Positions 23,034-35,215 of a DNA stretch of 64,000 nucleotides are shown in pieces. Source of the stretch: Leucosporidium creatinivorum (taxonomy: Eukaryota > Basidiomycota > Microbotryomycetes > Leucosporidiales > Leucosporidiaceae); assembly GCA_001600635.1 (NCBI GenBank), contig BCKL01000005.1, positions 553,886 to 617,885 on the forward strand, in the 5' to 3' direction. Numbering within the stretch: the first letter of the stretch is position 1; each line of letters starts with the position of its first letter. The position numbers and the translations under genes were made by a program. The notes beneath the pieces were generated by a model. It was not told the origin of the DNA. It did not search any database and saw nothing but the letters and a program-made list of their open reading frames with translations.

Positions 23034-24437
23034 TCAGACTTGAAAATCCCCAGCTGCAGTATGGAGAGAGGTCAGCGAAAGGGAGTGGATGAGATGGAGG
23101 AGGAGCGCACCGAGGTCACGAACGCCGAACCTCATCCGAGCCATCGACGAAAGCCAGACCCTCATCCTCCTCATTCTGTTGCTTCTTCGACCACTTCTGT
23201 ACTATCTCCCTATTGGCAATCCACCCTACTCCACCGAGGACCGTCTGCAGGATCTTGACTCCCACCGCCGTCTCCGGAAAGATCATCCTACGCATCCACA
23301 ACGGGATCACCTCGTTCTGCTTCTGCTCGGCGTAGGGGCGGAAGATGGTGTCGTAGCTCTCGAACGCCTTCGTGACGTCCTCTAAACGATCCATCGAGGT
23401 CGCGACCTTGGCGAGCTCTTGACCGAGAATGTACGCTCCAACGACGGCCGAAGACGTACCCATTCCGCTCAAGGGAGAGGGGCAGGCGGCGGCGTCTCCG
23501 ACGACAACCACTCTTCCACGGTGCCATTGCTTGATCTTGGTCTGGGCCATTTCCTGGCCGTAGAAGTCTTGAGCGGTCGCCATTTGGTCGAGGATCCTAT
23601 CTGTCTGCCATCCTGAGCCGCGGAAGAGGCGATCCCAGACCTGCTTCTGCTCGCTGGTGCTGAGGGAGCGGTAGTTGGCGAATATGTGTTGGTTGGAGGA
23701 GTCGACAGCGACGAGGAGGCAGGCGAGGGTGGTCGACGGCTCGGGAGGGGCGGCAGGCGCTGGGCGAAGCCAGATGGCGCGGCGTTGCGAGGTGGTCCAG
23801 AGCTGAGACCAGGGAGCATCTTCGGGGAGGGGAGAGATGGAGAAGTAGGCGGTGCAGGCGCCGACGGGATCGAGCTTGACGGCTTCGGGCTCGAAGACGA
23901 GCGAGCGGGTGCGAGAGCCGAGTCCGTCGGCGAGGACGACGGCGTCGAAGGCTTCCTGTCTACCGCTCTCGAACTCGACGATGGCTTCCTTGTCCGTTTG
24001 GGTGATGGCGCGGATCGAGTCGCCGAAACGGTACTCGATCCTCGGCTCGGAGGCATCGTAGAGGACCTTGGGGAGGAAAAGACAATTAGCGCAGACAACT
24101 GCATCCCTAGCTGCTTTGAACCCACCTTGCACAAGCGATGACGAACGATCTCGTACTCGTTGGTAGGTCCGACGCCGACTGGCAGCCTCGCGCGGATCCG
24201 ACCTGCTGCATCAACAATGTGGGTCCCCTCCTCTCCCGTACAGGCAGCTCGAATCGCATCCTCAACTTCCAACCTTTTTATGAGCTTCCTCGCAATGCCA
24301 TTGATGTCGAGAGTCTGTCCAGCAGTTCGAAGATTGGCGGCGCGCTCGACGAGGATGGGGCGTACTCCCGCTTTAGCCAGCTGCATGGCGACTATGGGGC
24401 CGGCGATTCCAGAGCCTGATATAAGCACACGCGCCAT
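23034..24437 (-). CDS. FAD-dependent monooxygenase (UbiH/PHBH-like)
   Basis: Group A flavoprotein hydroxylase, about 430 residues. The FAD-binding GxGxxG is at the start (MARVLISGSGIAGPIVAMQL), the acidic end of strand 2 is ILVERA, the DG motif is FDAVVLADGLGSRTR, and the GD motif is RVVVVGDAAACPSPLSGMGT. Such enzymes use NAD(P)H and O2 to hydroxylate aromatic or polyketide-like substrates; the substrate here is unknown. One intron follows RHRLCK. The 3' end is uncertain: a GCTGACC branch and CTGCAG acceptor lie just past a TGA at 23116, and a GTTCGT donor would give the tail DEVRPGDFQV with the stop at 23034. Without that intron the protein ends in EVRRS at 23116. The gene is divergent from another flavin monooxygenase at 25050. 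Confidence 0.85.
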
Positions 24438-25049
24438 TGCTGCTGTGCGAAGTTGAGTCGAAAAGCGAGAGGGAAAGAGGTGAAGTTCGAAGATCGCTGC
24501 GGTTGACGTCCGGTAGATGGTCGGCCTCGAGAGTGCAGTATCAAGCTACATAGTCGCCGAGTCGCTAAGAGTGAAGCTACATCTCTGCATAGGAGCTGAA
24601 CCTTCTCTCGGCGGATTTCAGCTGCTCGGCGCCCTCGGCCTTCCCCTTCTCGGCGCAGATGAACTTAGCCAGCTGGCGACTTGCTTGCTCTTCCTAAGGG
24701 AGCACATCCTTTCAGAATCCCTCCTGCAGCTGGCCTCTCTGCTCTTCAGCTTTCAGCGGATAGACATGCTCCTCATCTGCGCTCGGCAAGACCGAAAGGG
24801 GTCTCGGCGGTTCGGTGCATTTGCTCTCGCTTCCCATCTCGCTCTCGGAGACGATGAAGCGTTCTCAACTCGATTTGCTTTCCGGGAGCAGGTTCCGCAC
24901 CCATCGCATGGATGGTCGCCCAGATGCTGGACCGTCGCGAAGCCGAGCAGCGAGCTCAAAGCTCCACAACCTTGTGCTTCACGCTCGCCTTTCTCTCTCC
25001 GACCGCCACCTCTCACCTCACTCTTCAACAACAGCAACAGCAGGAAACG
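24438..25049. promoter_or_regulatory. Shared promoter of two divergent monooxygenase genes
   Basis: 612 bases between two outward-reading flavin monooxygenases. Contains several CTCGGCG copies (for example near 24627 and 24650) and CAGCAACAGCAG-type sequence before the right-hand start. No known binding site was recognised. Confidence 0.5.
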
Positions 25050-27486
25050 ATGGGACTGTTTAACCTCTCCCTCAAGAGCAGCAGCAAGAAGCACGAGAAG
25101 GAGTTCAAGGTCAGCCTCCTCCCTCTGCCGAACCCGAGCGTGCCGAGCTGACTCGCTCAACTCAAGCAGAATCCTCTGCCTTCCCCTCCGCCCGAATCGC
25201 CTACCAAGGAATCGACCTTCTCGTGGTCCTCGAATAGCAGCGCCGCCACTCCTGCACACCGAGCTTCTCAAGAGCGCCGACGGCCTTCCCTGCGCTCCAC
25301 GCTCTCCAACTCCGAGCTCTCCTTCCCCACGCATTCCGATACCACATCAGCACCTCCACCTTTCTCTTCGCATACTGGACAAGCGCCAAGCGCCCTAGTC
25401 GTTGGCGCTGGCTTCGCTGGACTTTCGGCGGCGATTTCGCTTGCTCGGCAGGGCTGGAGTGTGACAGTGCTGGAGAGGTCAGGCGGCCCGTCGAAGCATG
25501 GCGATTGCCTTACGGTAAGCTCCTTACCAGTTGCGCCCGTAGGAAGGAAGACACAAGGAGGGCTTCCCTTGCTTGCTCGGCCGAACCTTCGCCGAGGGCT
25601 GACCTTGCTCTTCCCTATCCTTTGCCGTTCGTTACAGATTGGGTCCAACGCCGCCAAGGTTATCAGGCGCTGGGGAGGAGGAGAGGTGTTCGATGAGATG
25701 TGGAAGATCTCGGCGCAGGGAGGAGCTTGGCTGATGAAGGATGAAAAGGGAGAATTGCTCCGAACCGAGGACTCCAGAGATTTGTGAGTCGGCTCGTACT
25801 CGTAGCTCCATCAGCAGCAGATATATCTAACGCTCCTGCGTAGCCCCGCACTCTACGGCGCACCCGTCCTTCAAGCTCATCGCGGCCAGCTGCTCGGACT
25901 GCTCGGACTTGAGGCTCGGCTCAACAAGGTCGACATCCAGCTTTCCAAGGAGGTTGTGCGCTTCATCGACTCGATCAAGAGCCCTGGCTTGGTCGTGTCC
26001 GACGGTCAACAAGAGGAAACCCTCTTCGCCGACGTGAGCGGTCTCCCCCGACATCGCCGAAGCTGCCTTCAGCCGCTGACTGCCTCTCTCTCGCACTCAG
26101 GTCATCGTAGTCGCGGACGGCTTCAGCTCAAAAGGCAAAGAGCTATTGCTGCGAGCTCCCAAGCCCATCCTCTCTTACCTCTCCGTACACCGTGGTCTTG
26201 TCCGCTCCCATGCCATCCGCGCCAATCCTCGAACAGCCTGTGAGCCGCTGGACCTCTCTCCTTTGTCCTCCTACTCTCCCCTTCCTGCTCGCCTTCGACG
26301 TCGGTTCGCACTTGCTCTTCCCTCGACACTCGTGCTCGGCGCTCGCTGCCTTCGACTCTTTTGAGTCTCAACCCGAGCTGACTCCTCGCCCACGTTCCTA
26401 CAGACCTCCTCGACGGCTGCACGCGGACATGGCTAGGCGATGATTGCCACCTCACCATGACCGCACTCGACAAAGGGCGCCAAATCTCATTCGTGAGTCC
26501 CGCCGAGCTCATCCCGAGCCCCGAAAGCTGACTTAACCGTTCCCTACAGAACTTCATCCACAAAGATTCGCATGATGGTGCTACATTCGACTGGCGAGAG
26601 CGTCGTCCCATCTCGGAGGTTCTCGAGCTCTTGCAAGAACTCGGATGGGGCGACGAGAGCTTAGTGGAGGCGCTCAAGACGTTCGGGACGTGCTTACACT
26701 GGCCAAAGACTGAGCAGGCGGTGGAGGAGAAGTGGATCTCGGCGGGAGGCAAGGTGAGCTTTTCGTGACCTGTTCATTGGCCGAATGCGATGGGAGCGGC
26801 GCAGGCGAGAGATCGCCGAGGGTCGATGCGTTTGAGGAAGGGCTTCAGGCAGCCCCGAGCCTTCCAGCTTTGACGCTCACGCTGTTCTCCCATTCATAGA
26901 TTGTCATTATTGGCGACGCCGTCCACCCTCTGCCACCCTCCTCCTTCCAGGTGCGTTGACAGCGGACCCTCCTTGCGCAGAAGCAGTTCGCTGACTTTCG
27001 CTTCCTTCTCAACTCGCAGGGCGGGAGCCAATCCATCGAGGACGGCGCTGCACTCGCAGTATGCTTAGCGCTCTCAGGAGGTCGTGAGGGCGTTCCTCGC
27101 GCTCTTCGCGCCTTCGAAACTCTTCGAAAGCCGAGGGTCGCCGAGACGCTTGAGACTGGCAAGCAGGTTCGTTATCTCTCTAATTTTCGACCTCAAAGTC
27201 TCGCTCATATCTCTTTGCCCTACAGCAACGCGCTCTATGGCACACCTGGAAGTCCACCGGTCGTCTCACCTCCCACACGGACCTCCTCATTTCCAAAGCC
27301 TATCGCTTCGACGTCGAACTCGAGACCCTTGCCGCCTTCGAGCGCACAGTACAACATAATGACGAACCTTCGTGGTCCCTCGAACCGGGGAGGAAGACGG
27401 AGGTGTTGGCGAGGCTGCAAGTGGACAAGCATCCGCCGCTCGGCGAGGATCTGTTCGAGCAGGGTAAGCCGAAGCCGACGAGATAG
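25050..27486 (+). CDS. FAD-dependent monooxygenase (salicylate-hydroxylase-like)
   Basis: Multi-exon flavoprotein of about 550 residues. A Ser-rich leader (MGLFNLSLKSSSKKHEKEFK, then PPPESPTKESTFSWSS) precedes the FAD domain, which is unusual for the family and may be a linker or sorting region. The core shows ALVVGAGFAGLSAAISLARQ, VTVLERSGG, the substrate-side GSNAAKVIRRWG, the DG motif VIVVADGFSSKG, and the GD motif KIVIIGDAVHPLPPSSFQGG followed by SQSIEDGAALAVCL. The last block is the conserved flavin ribityl site of fungal monooxygenases. The final exon ends in GKPKPTR. It probably hydroxylates an aromatic compound with NAD(P)H and O2; the substrate is not predictable. The start is the first ATG with a clean exon-intron junction after 20 codons. 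It is divergent from the monooxygenase at 23034. Confidence 0.85.
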
Positions 27487-28199
27487 AGCCAGGATGAGGT
27501 CGAAGGTGTGGTATATCGCTGTTCGTTGTATTGTAGTACCTCTGTGCCTAGTCGTGCCACCACTGGGTTACGAGAAGCCCGCCGAGAGATGCTATTCTGC
27601 GCCGAGTGCCGAGCGCCGGAGAGCACCCAGCAGGCAGGGGACGACGGTAGAGAGGCAGGTGCTGCTTCGAGAAGCTCAGAATCAAAGAGGGGCTCTCTAC
27701 AGAATCTACAACTCTGCCGGAGGAGATCCAAGCTGTATTAGAGTCTCCTCCGCCGAGAGTTGACTTCAACGTCAGGCGAGCATCGCTCCTTTCCCTTCGC
27801 CTCATCTTTGTCGAACCGCCTCCGACTCGCGTACACCTCCCAGTTCGCTTCATTGAAGGGCGAATAGCTGAAGAGCTGCACTAGCTACATTACTCGCTCG
27901 ATTTACTAAGCTACATCTCGCTGCTCGCTCAAGGTAAGCTCGCGCCCCTCTGTTGTGGCGCTCGAGATGGAGCTGTGAGGCTCGAACGAGCGTCTGAAGA
28001 AGTACAGCGGAGCAATACGAGCTCTTACTACACGCCCGAGCTGTATACCAGCCAACAGCCGCCCCGCCAGAGCACTACAGCGCCTTGTAGAGCTTCAGCT
28101 AACGAAGGCCCCCCTTGTCCTCGCAGGGACCTGACGGTCAGCTTCCAGCGCCGAATCACCTCTGCCGACTCTTCACCACATCACTAGTACCTCGGTACC
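27487..28199. other. Intergenic region upstream of the coiled-coil gene
   Basis: 713 bases with no convincing exon chain on either strand. It should contain the monooxygenase 3' UTR and the promoter of the gene at 28200. GCCGAG-type short repeats cluster near 27600. Confidence 0.45.
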
Positions 28200-30731
28200 A
28201 TGTTCTCCCGCTCCTATGCCCCTTCCTACGTCCTCGAAGAAGTCGCAAACAACCCAGGCAGCGACGCCGTGCAGCAACCTTCGGCGCGGACACCTTCAGC
28301 AGCTATTGCAGCGCCCATCGTCGTCGATGATCTGTTCACCGACTCGAGGACAGCCGAGGTCGCAATCGAGGAAGAGGCTGTAAATTCGGTGGAAGCGCCC
28401 GTCGCCTCGACCAGCGCCGCTCCTCTGCCCGAGAAGCGTAATGCTAGGACTAGTATTCTCGGTCGCGCTCTCTTCCCTCCTTGTAAGTATCTTGTAACTC
28501 CTGTAGCTTGTCAAAAACTGACTCGAGGCCCTCACACAGCCACCAACCTTTCATCCAACAACAACAAGCGACTCTCCCTCCCGAACGGCCCTCTGAAGAA
28601 AGCTTCCGCTATCCCCAAACCTCGTCGCAAATCGCTCTCTCCCGGTCCCGCCAACCTGCGCTCCTCTACCCTCCACCCCGCCAGCAGCGGAACCCTCCTC
28701 GCCCTCCCCCTCGCCGCCCAGCTCCACTCTCTCAAGGCTCGCAACGCCTCGCTCGAGAGCTCCCTCGCTTCAGTCAACGCAACTCAGTCGAACGGACTCT
28801 TCAAGGCGACCACTCGTATCGCCTCGCTGGAGAAGGAGCTCGCCGGCAAGGACAAGCTTCAGCTCGAGTGCGAAGGTTGGGAAGCCGAGGCGACTCGTTT
28901 GACCGCCGAGCTCGAGGGTCAACAGGACCGTATCGACGAGGCCGTGCGCGCCGAGCGTGAGCGTGCACACGCAGCGGAGAAGGCTCTCGAGTCGGAGAAG
29001 GGCAAGAAGAAACGGTACAAGGACTTGGGCGCCAAGCTTCGCTGCGAGCTGCTCAATCGCAAGTGGAAGGAGAAGTGGGAGCTGTGCATCATGGATGGAG
29101 CGGATAGGGATAGGGACGCCAATGAGGTCAAGCTCGAGGCCGAAATTGCTATGCTCAGGCTGCAAGTCGGTATCGCCAGGCTCGACAAGGAGGAGCTCGA
29201 GGTGAGTTGTCCATTGTATCGTAGGGTGGACGGTGGCTGACCCGACTACGCGCCTACAGGAGCTCAACGCGCACCAAGCAACTCGCCTCAGCGAGCTCTC
29301 CCACTCTCGCGAGCTCCTCCTCGCTTCGTACAAGGGCGCCGAATCGACCATTGCCACCCTCCGCGCCGAACTCTCCGCATCGCACAAGGATGGCTCCATG
29401 GAGGCCACTACGCTCAAGAAGGAGCTCACGGCCACCAAGTCGTCCCTCAAGGTTGCGCAGACTGAGCTCGAGGCGGCTAAGGCGCGGGCGGTCGAGTTGG
29501 AGGCCGAAGTCGAGCGATTGGGAGAAGTTGAGGCTGACGCGGAGCAGGCCAAGAGCGAGTTGGCGAGGTTGGAGAAGGGGGAGAAGAAGAGTGAGGCCAA
29601 GGAGGCGGCGGATGCGAAGAAGGTGTTGGAGAAGGAGAAGGTCAAGCGCGAGAAGGCGGAGGCTGAGGTCAAGGAGCTCAAGGTATGTGGCTTCCTGCAC
29701 GGTCCTAAGGCATCGCTAATCCTCTCTCTACGCAACAGGCCTCTCTCAAGCAATCCCAGGTCGAGCTTCGCGAGGCCAACAAGGCTGCCGCCGCCGCCAC
29801 CAAGTCGGTCGAGTCCAAGGTCGCCGAACTCGCAAAGGTCAAGGCGTCCACCACCGCTACCACCTCGAAGGCCAGCATATCCAAGTCCAAGGCCGCCGAC
29901 CCTCTTCCCTCCGTCGCCGCCCTCGCCTCGCGCAAACGCCGTTCTCTCACTCAGGATGGATCCGACCCCGTTCTCGCTCTCGACGAGGACAACGAGGACG
30001 CCGTCGTCGAGGAGGAGGAAGATGTCGCCGAGGTCCAGATGGAGGAGGAGGCTGCCGCAGAGGAGGACGACGCTTCGATCGAAGAGATGAAGGCCGCCGC
30101 CAAGTCTCGGTCGAAGAAGGTCAAGGCGCCCGTCGTGGCTCCTCCTTCACCAGTCTCGGTCTCAGACGTCGAAGAGGACCAGGAGGAGGAGGAGTCCTAC
30201 CGCCCACCAGCACCCAAAGCCAAGTCCCGCGCCGCTCCCAAGCCCAAGGCCGCCGCTCCCGTCCTCGCCGACGCCGATGCCGACGCTGAGGAGTCCGCCA
30301 GCCCTGCGCCCAAGAAGCGTAAGGCTGGGGTCCTCGCCGACAAGACTGCCAACACGGCGAAGAAGCCCAAGGTCGTCAAAGCGGAGAAAGAGAAGGCCCC
30401 CATCGCAGAGGGAGGCAAGAAGAAGAAGGCCGCCGTCGTTGAGGAGGAGCCAGCAGCAGCCGAGGACGAGCCTATCAAGAAGAAGAAGCGGACGCTCTTT
30501 GGTGGTCCCAAGAAGTTTGCGTGGAACAGCATCGAGGTGAGTTCCTGCTTCCGCCGAACTTCCCCTCCCTCCCGAGCCGTTTGTTAACCATCCTCGCGCA
30601 TACAGAACGCCGACGTCAACTCGCTAGGACTCCCAAACCATCTCTCGCCTATCAAGGCTGCTGCAGGTAAGCCCACGTCGCTGGGAGTGCTCGGTCGTGG
30701 TTTGAACGGCCGAGCGAGCATTTTCGGTTGA
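28200..30731 (+). CDS. Coiled-coil, lysine/acid-rich protein, probably nuclear
   Basis: Not assigned to a family. Five or six exons give about 740 residues. The N-terminus (MFSRSYAPSYVLEEVANN) is followed by Ser/Pro/Lys sequence with PKPRRKSLSPGP. A long heptad-type coiled coil fills the middle (SLEKELAGKDKLQLECEGWE, KLRCELLNRKWKEKWELCIM, AELSASHKDGSMEATTLKKE). The second half is acidic, then alternates acidic blocks with PKKRK-type basic clusters that look like nuclear localisation signals (SRSKKVK, APKKRKAG, PIKKKKRTLFGGPKKFAWN). The end, LGVLGRGLNGRASIFG, may be a conserved short motif. The shape recalls chromatin or spindle-associated structural proteins, but this is only resemblance. Start: first ATG of the open exon. 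Confidence 0.75.
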
Positions 30732-30935
30732 GATGGTCTCGGCGGAGGAGAGGGAGCTGTTCGATTTTCGTCTCGATGTATTAGCTTAGCTTAGCGTTTT
30801 GTCTGTAGGCCGTGTTGTGTCCGGCAATCTTGATTCTATCGAAACCAATTCACGTGAGGGTCAAGCTGAGCGACCGGCAACTCTCCTCCTTCTTGCCGCT
30901 TTCCCGTCGCCCTCTTCTTGCGCATTCCGAGTGGG

Positions 30936-33472
30936 ATGCTACAACAGGTGGCCCGCACTCGACTCAGCTACATCCGACCTTCTCTCCGCCTCGCTCCGCC
31001 TCTGCTTTACCGCCCTACACCACTCGCTTCCCCCGCCTTCGTTCAGCAGCGTATGTTCGCCCTCACGCCGCACCGCAAGGACCAGGCCAAGACCTTCTCC
31101 AGACAGAAGGAGCTGCCTCGCCTACCTGTCCCTACGCTCGACAAGTCGCTAGAGCGCTACATCAAATCGTTGAGGCCGCTCTTGCTCGAGAAGGCGCGCC
31201 AGGACGGAAAGGGCGAGGAGAGCGTCGAGGAGGGCATCCGGCAACGAGAAGCGTGGGCCAAGGACTTTGAGGATGGCTTGGGAAGGCTGCTACAGGAGAG
31301 GTTAAAGGGTGAGTCGCCTGCTGCGCTACATCTCAGCTGCCCCAGCTGCTCACCGGCTTCTTTCGACGCAGACGTCGACCGGGCTTCGCCTAGTAACTGG
31401 CTAGACGACAACTTTTGGCTCAAGTGCGCGTACCACAGCTGGAGGGTCCCGCTCCCCGTCAATAGCAACTGGTGGATTCTCATGGCCGACGACGTTGGGA
31501 TTCCGGAGAGCGTTCGCTCGAGCGTGCCGCGCAAAGGTGGGTCGGTTCGCTATAATGGCCATGTTGGGCTTCGCTGACCTTTCGAAATGATAGGAGAGTA
31601 CACCGACTGGCAAGTCAAGCGATCCGCCAAGCTTGTGGAGCGCCTGGTCGACTTCAAGCTCAAGCTCGACCGGTACGAAGGGCTCGCTTCTCACGTGCTT
31701 CGGACTTCGAAACTTACCTCTCACTCGGCTACATACAGACAAGACATCCTCCCCGACTCTTCGCGCGCAGGTCCGTTCGACATGCACCAGTACAGACGGT
31801 ACGATCAGCCATTCTGACTCTCCCATCTCCTTCTCCTTCCTCGGTCGCGTTTGCTCCGGTATTCGCGACTAACCAGGTCGCGCTCAACGCTTTTGGTTTG
31901 TAAACAGAGTCTACGGCGTGACTCGTGTCCCTGGACTCCCTACCGACTCGCTCGTCCACTCGCCGCACCCTCATCCTTCCCCCTTCATCATCGTCTCGGT
32001 CAACGATCACTTCTACAAGCTGCCCGTCATCACCAAAGAGGCAGAGGCCATCCCTCTCGCCACTCTCGAGGCCAACATCTGGGCCATCGCTGACGATGCT
32101 GGCGCACGCGCCCCCGGAGCTGGTGTCGGAGCTTGCTCGGGCGACTCTCGCGACGCCTGGACCAGCGCTCGCGAGCATCTTCTCGCCCTCGACCCTCAGA
32201 ACCGTGCCAGCATCACCGCCATCGAAGACTCGCTCTTCATCCTCTCCCTCGACGCTCACACCATCAAGTCGGCCGAGTACCAGTCGTCCTCGCCGAAGAC
32301 TCAGACGCCCGACCTCGACGCTCACATCGTCAACGCCTCGACTTCGGCTGGAACGGGAAGGAACCGCTGGTGGGACAAGGGCATCGCCGTCGCTGTCGAG
32401 AGCAACGGCCGAGCTAGCATGATCGGCGAGCACTCGCCTTGCGATGCTCTCATCCCGAGCATCGTCGCCGATTATGTGCTGGCCGAGGGAGTTGCTGAGG
32501 GACAGAGCATGAGGGGCAAGGGCGAGGCGGCGTTCGAGAGGCTCGAGTGGAAGCTGGACGCCAAGGCCGAGGCGAACATCCAGAAAGCGGTCGCGACTGT
32601 TGGGGCTATCGCCAAGGACAGCGACGGCAAGATGCTCTGGTTCGACGAGTATGGAGTCGAGTGGATCAAGAAGATTGGTGAGAACCATTCCGTCTGCACT
32701 GCTCGCGCCCGCTGACCTCGTTTCACCCATCGCAGGCAAGCAATCGCCGGACGCCTACCTCCAGATGGCGCTGCAGCTCGCCTACCACAAGACTCACAAC
32801 ATCCCCGTCGCCACCTACGAGACTGCATCTACTCGCCTCTATCTTCACGGCCGCACCGAGGTCATCCGCACCCTCAGCGAGGACAGCTGGCGCTGGGTCC
32901 GAGCCATGCGCGACGGCGAGAAGGACGTGAGTCGTCTCTGTCGGTTCGCTCACTCAGAACTCGAGCTCACGTCGTCTTTCCTCACAGAACACGAAGCTCT
33001 ACGACCTGCTTACCAGCGCCACCAAGGCGCACAACACCTACACCCGCGACGCCTCGACCGGCCGAGGCTCGGATCGTCACTTTATGGGCCTCAAGCTCAT
33101 GATGCGTGAGGGCGAGTCGCACGCTCTGTTCGAGGACCCCCTCTTCCAGCAGAGTCAAGATTGGGTCCTCAGTACCAGTGGTCTTAGCGCGGGAGATCGC
33201 TTCTTCGGCACCGGCTTCGGCACGATCTGGCCTAACGGCTACGGCATCAACTGTGGGTCGTCGTCTCTGTACACTTCTCGCTCATGCTGACCACGTATCC
33301 AACGACAGACCTCGCCGGCAACCAGATCATCAAGTTTGGGATCGAGTCGAAGCATTCCTGCGCTGAGACGTCGACCGAGGTGTTCCGCAACAACTTGACC
33401 GAGGCGCTGAGGGAGATGAAGGCCGTGTGCGAGCAAGGGCAGGTCCCTGAGCAGCAGGCGGCGAAGCTTTGA
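30936..33472 (+). CDS. CAT2: Carnitine O-acetyltransferase
   Basis: Moves acetyl groups between CoA and carnitine, so that acetyl units can cross between peroxisome, cytosol and mitochondrion. About 660 residues in eight or nine exons. The catalytic His lies in SMIGEHSPCDA. Other family blocks: LPRLPVPTLDKSLERYIKSL, NWWILMADDVGIP, VYETASTRLYLHGRTE-type carnitine/CoA site (seen as ATYETASTRLYLHGRTEVIR) and LSTSGLS. The N-terminus MLQQVARTRLSYIRPSLRLA is rich in Arg and lacks acids, as in a mitochondrial presequence. The C-terminus AAKL is a peroxisomal PTS1 tripeptide (AKL). A second in-frame ATG at 31053 (MFALTPHRKD) would remove the presequence. Both signals together match the dual targeting known for yeast Cat2. 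The start at 30936 is the first ATG of the open exon. Confidence 0.94.
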
Positions 33473-33752
33473 TTGTGTCTAGGCAGCGTGAAGCGTAATT
33501 TGAAGTGCAGTGTGTAGTGCTCGGCGCCGAGAGCGAAGGGAGTGGGAAGGGTGAGAGCAAGCGGGGGTAGTGAGCCGAGCTGGTCGAAGTCGGGATATAG
33601 TCCAGCACAGCTCTTCTCGCTTCTGAGCTCTAGAGAGATACTGCTCCTCCACAGCTCGCTCTTGGTCCCCCCTCCTTGACTCGAAGTGCGAGCCTGCCTC
33701 TTGCCCTCTCCCCACTCGCTCCTTTTCGAACGCTCACCTTCGACAGCCCTCG

Positions 33753-34969
33753 ATGACTCGCAAAAAGAGCAGCAGGAAGCACAGCACGCCGAAGCATCGC
33801 CTGGAACAGCCTGCAGACTCTCCCGCCGCCTCGCATCCCACAGAACTTCTCAACCCGATCTTCGAGCTCGCTCTCGCCAACCTCTCGCCGTGGGAGACGC
33901 AAGCAACCCGTATGCGGCTGAGCAACGTGTGCTGCCACTGGTACACCCTCGTCAACGGTACAGCTGAGCTTGTCGTGCTCAACTCCAACATGGCAGGCCG
34001 ACTCGCCAAGTCGTTGCTCAGAGGTGCAGAAGCGCGGCTGCTTAGTGTGAAAGAGCTAAGGATCGAAGTAGAAGGAGATGGAACTCCTCGTCGTCGCGGA
34101 AAGAAGCTCGCTCGACTGCTACGTTACTGCTCGGGGCTTGAAACCCTTCGCCTCACCTTCGCCAACGGTCAGTTCGGTCAGCACCAGCTTTACGGTCCCT
34201 TCGGCAAGCCCGTAGTGAAAGCGCTGAGCGGTTTGTACACGCTTGAGCATATCGAGCTGCATGGAGCACTGGAAATGCCCGCCAAGGTCATCGCCGAGTA
34301 AGTCCGCCTTCCGAATTCGTGCTCGGCCAGTCGAAGCTCATCAACTTGCCTCTCTCTCGAAGCGCTTTCGGACCACTTCAACATCTCCGCACGTTTATCG
34401 CACCCACACTCCAACCCGAACGCTACCGCGACATTGCCATCCGCTTCCAGCTCGAGCGAGTCGAAGTACCCTGGAGCTCCATCGCCGTCGCTCTTCTCCG
34501 CTCTTCGAAGAGCACGCTCGCGCACGTGCGCCTAGGAGGAGTGAACGACAGCGAGGATGTCGCTCAGCGCCTTCTCGCATCGGCGCCGAACCTCCGAGAG
34601 CTTGAGTTGGTGCAGACAAGGGAGCCCTGGGACTCAGAGGCCAAGAAGAACATGAAGCAGCTATTGAGCAACATGTCCTCCATTCGCACCCTCACCCTCG
34701 GACCCTGCGGCCACGATCTCTCCCTCCTCTTCTTTCGACTCGGCCGTCTCGTTACTCTCGAGCGCTTCACCCTCTCTGCACCCAAAGGGAATGAGGCTCC
34801 TTCTCTCCGCCCCATCATCGCAGGTGATGTAGTCAACTTCATCTCCTCGGCGCCCAATCTCGAAGCTTTGACCCTCCCGAAGCGCATGAGCAAGATTTGG
34901 TCGGCGAGCGAGTTGCAGGACGTGATTGATGCTGCTGAGCTGGGGGCGGTGGAGCTCCGCCTCGCTTGA
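33753..34969 (+). CDS. F-box-like/leucine-rich protein, copy 1
   Basis: Two exons (33753-34297, 34363-34969) give 383 residues. A basic start (MTRKKSSRKHSTPKHR) precedes an F-box-like segment: TELLNPIFELALANL, then TRMRLSNVCCHWYTLV. The rest has leucine-rich strands (SVKELRIEVEGD, GLETLRLTFAN, LEHIELHGALEM, NLRELELVQTRE, SIRTLTLGPCG, LEALTLPKRM) typical of a substrate-binding LRR-like solenoid. By analogy it would be a Skp1-Cullin ubiquitin ligase adaptor, but the family is not one I can name. It shares layout and the IFELA...R.RL..VC..W signature with two genes at 54617-55870 and 56359-57553; its intron also lies after the first LRR block, as in those. Confidence 0.78.
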
Positions 34970-35215
34970 TGCCAGGGGGATCAGAGAAAAGGTGTGTAAC
35001 CTACTCGACTTTCACGAGCTGTAGCTGACCCTGTTTGCCCGCAGAGGGAAAATCGGATGCTCGGTGCAAGAGAAAGGGGAGAGCGGAGGTCGCTAGCTTG
35101 ACGAGAAACGCTGTAATGCTTTGTTGCTCATCCTTCCAGCGAATCAGTGTTGAGTCGAATCCAGAGTATGCGCGAAGGAAGATCGAATGAGTAGCGATTT
35201 GCCTTGCAGGGCGGT

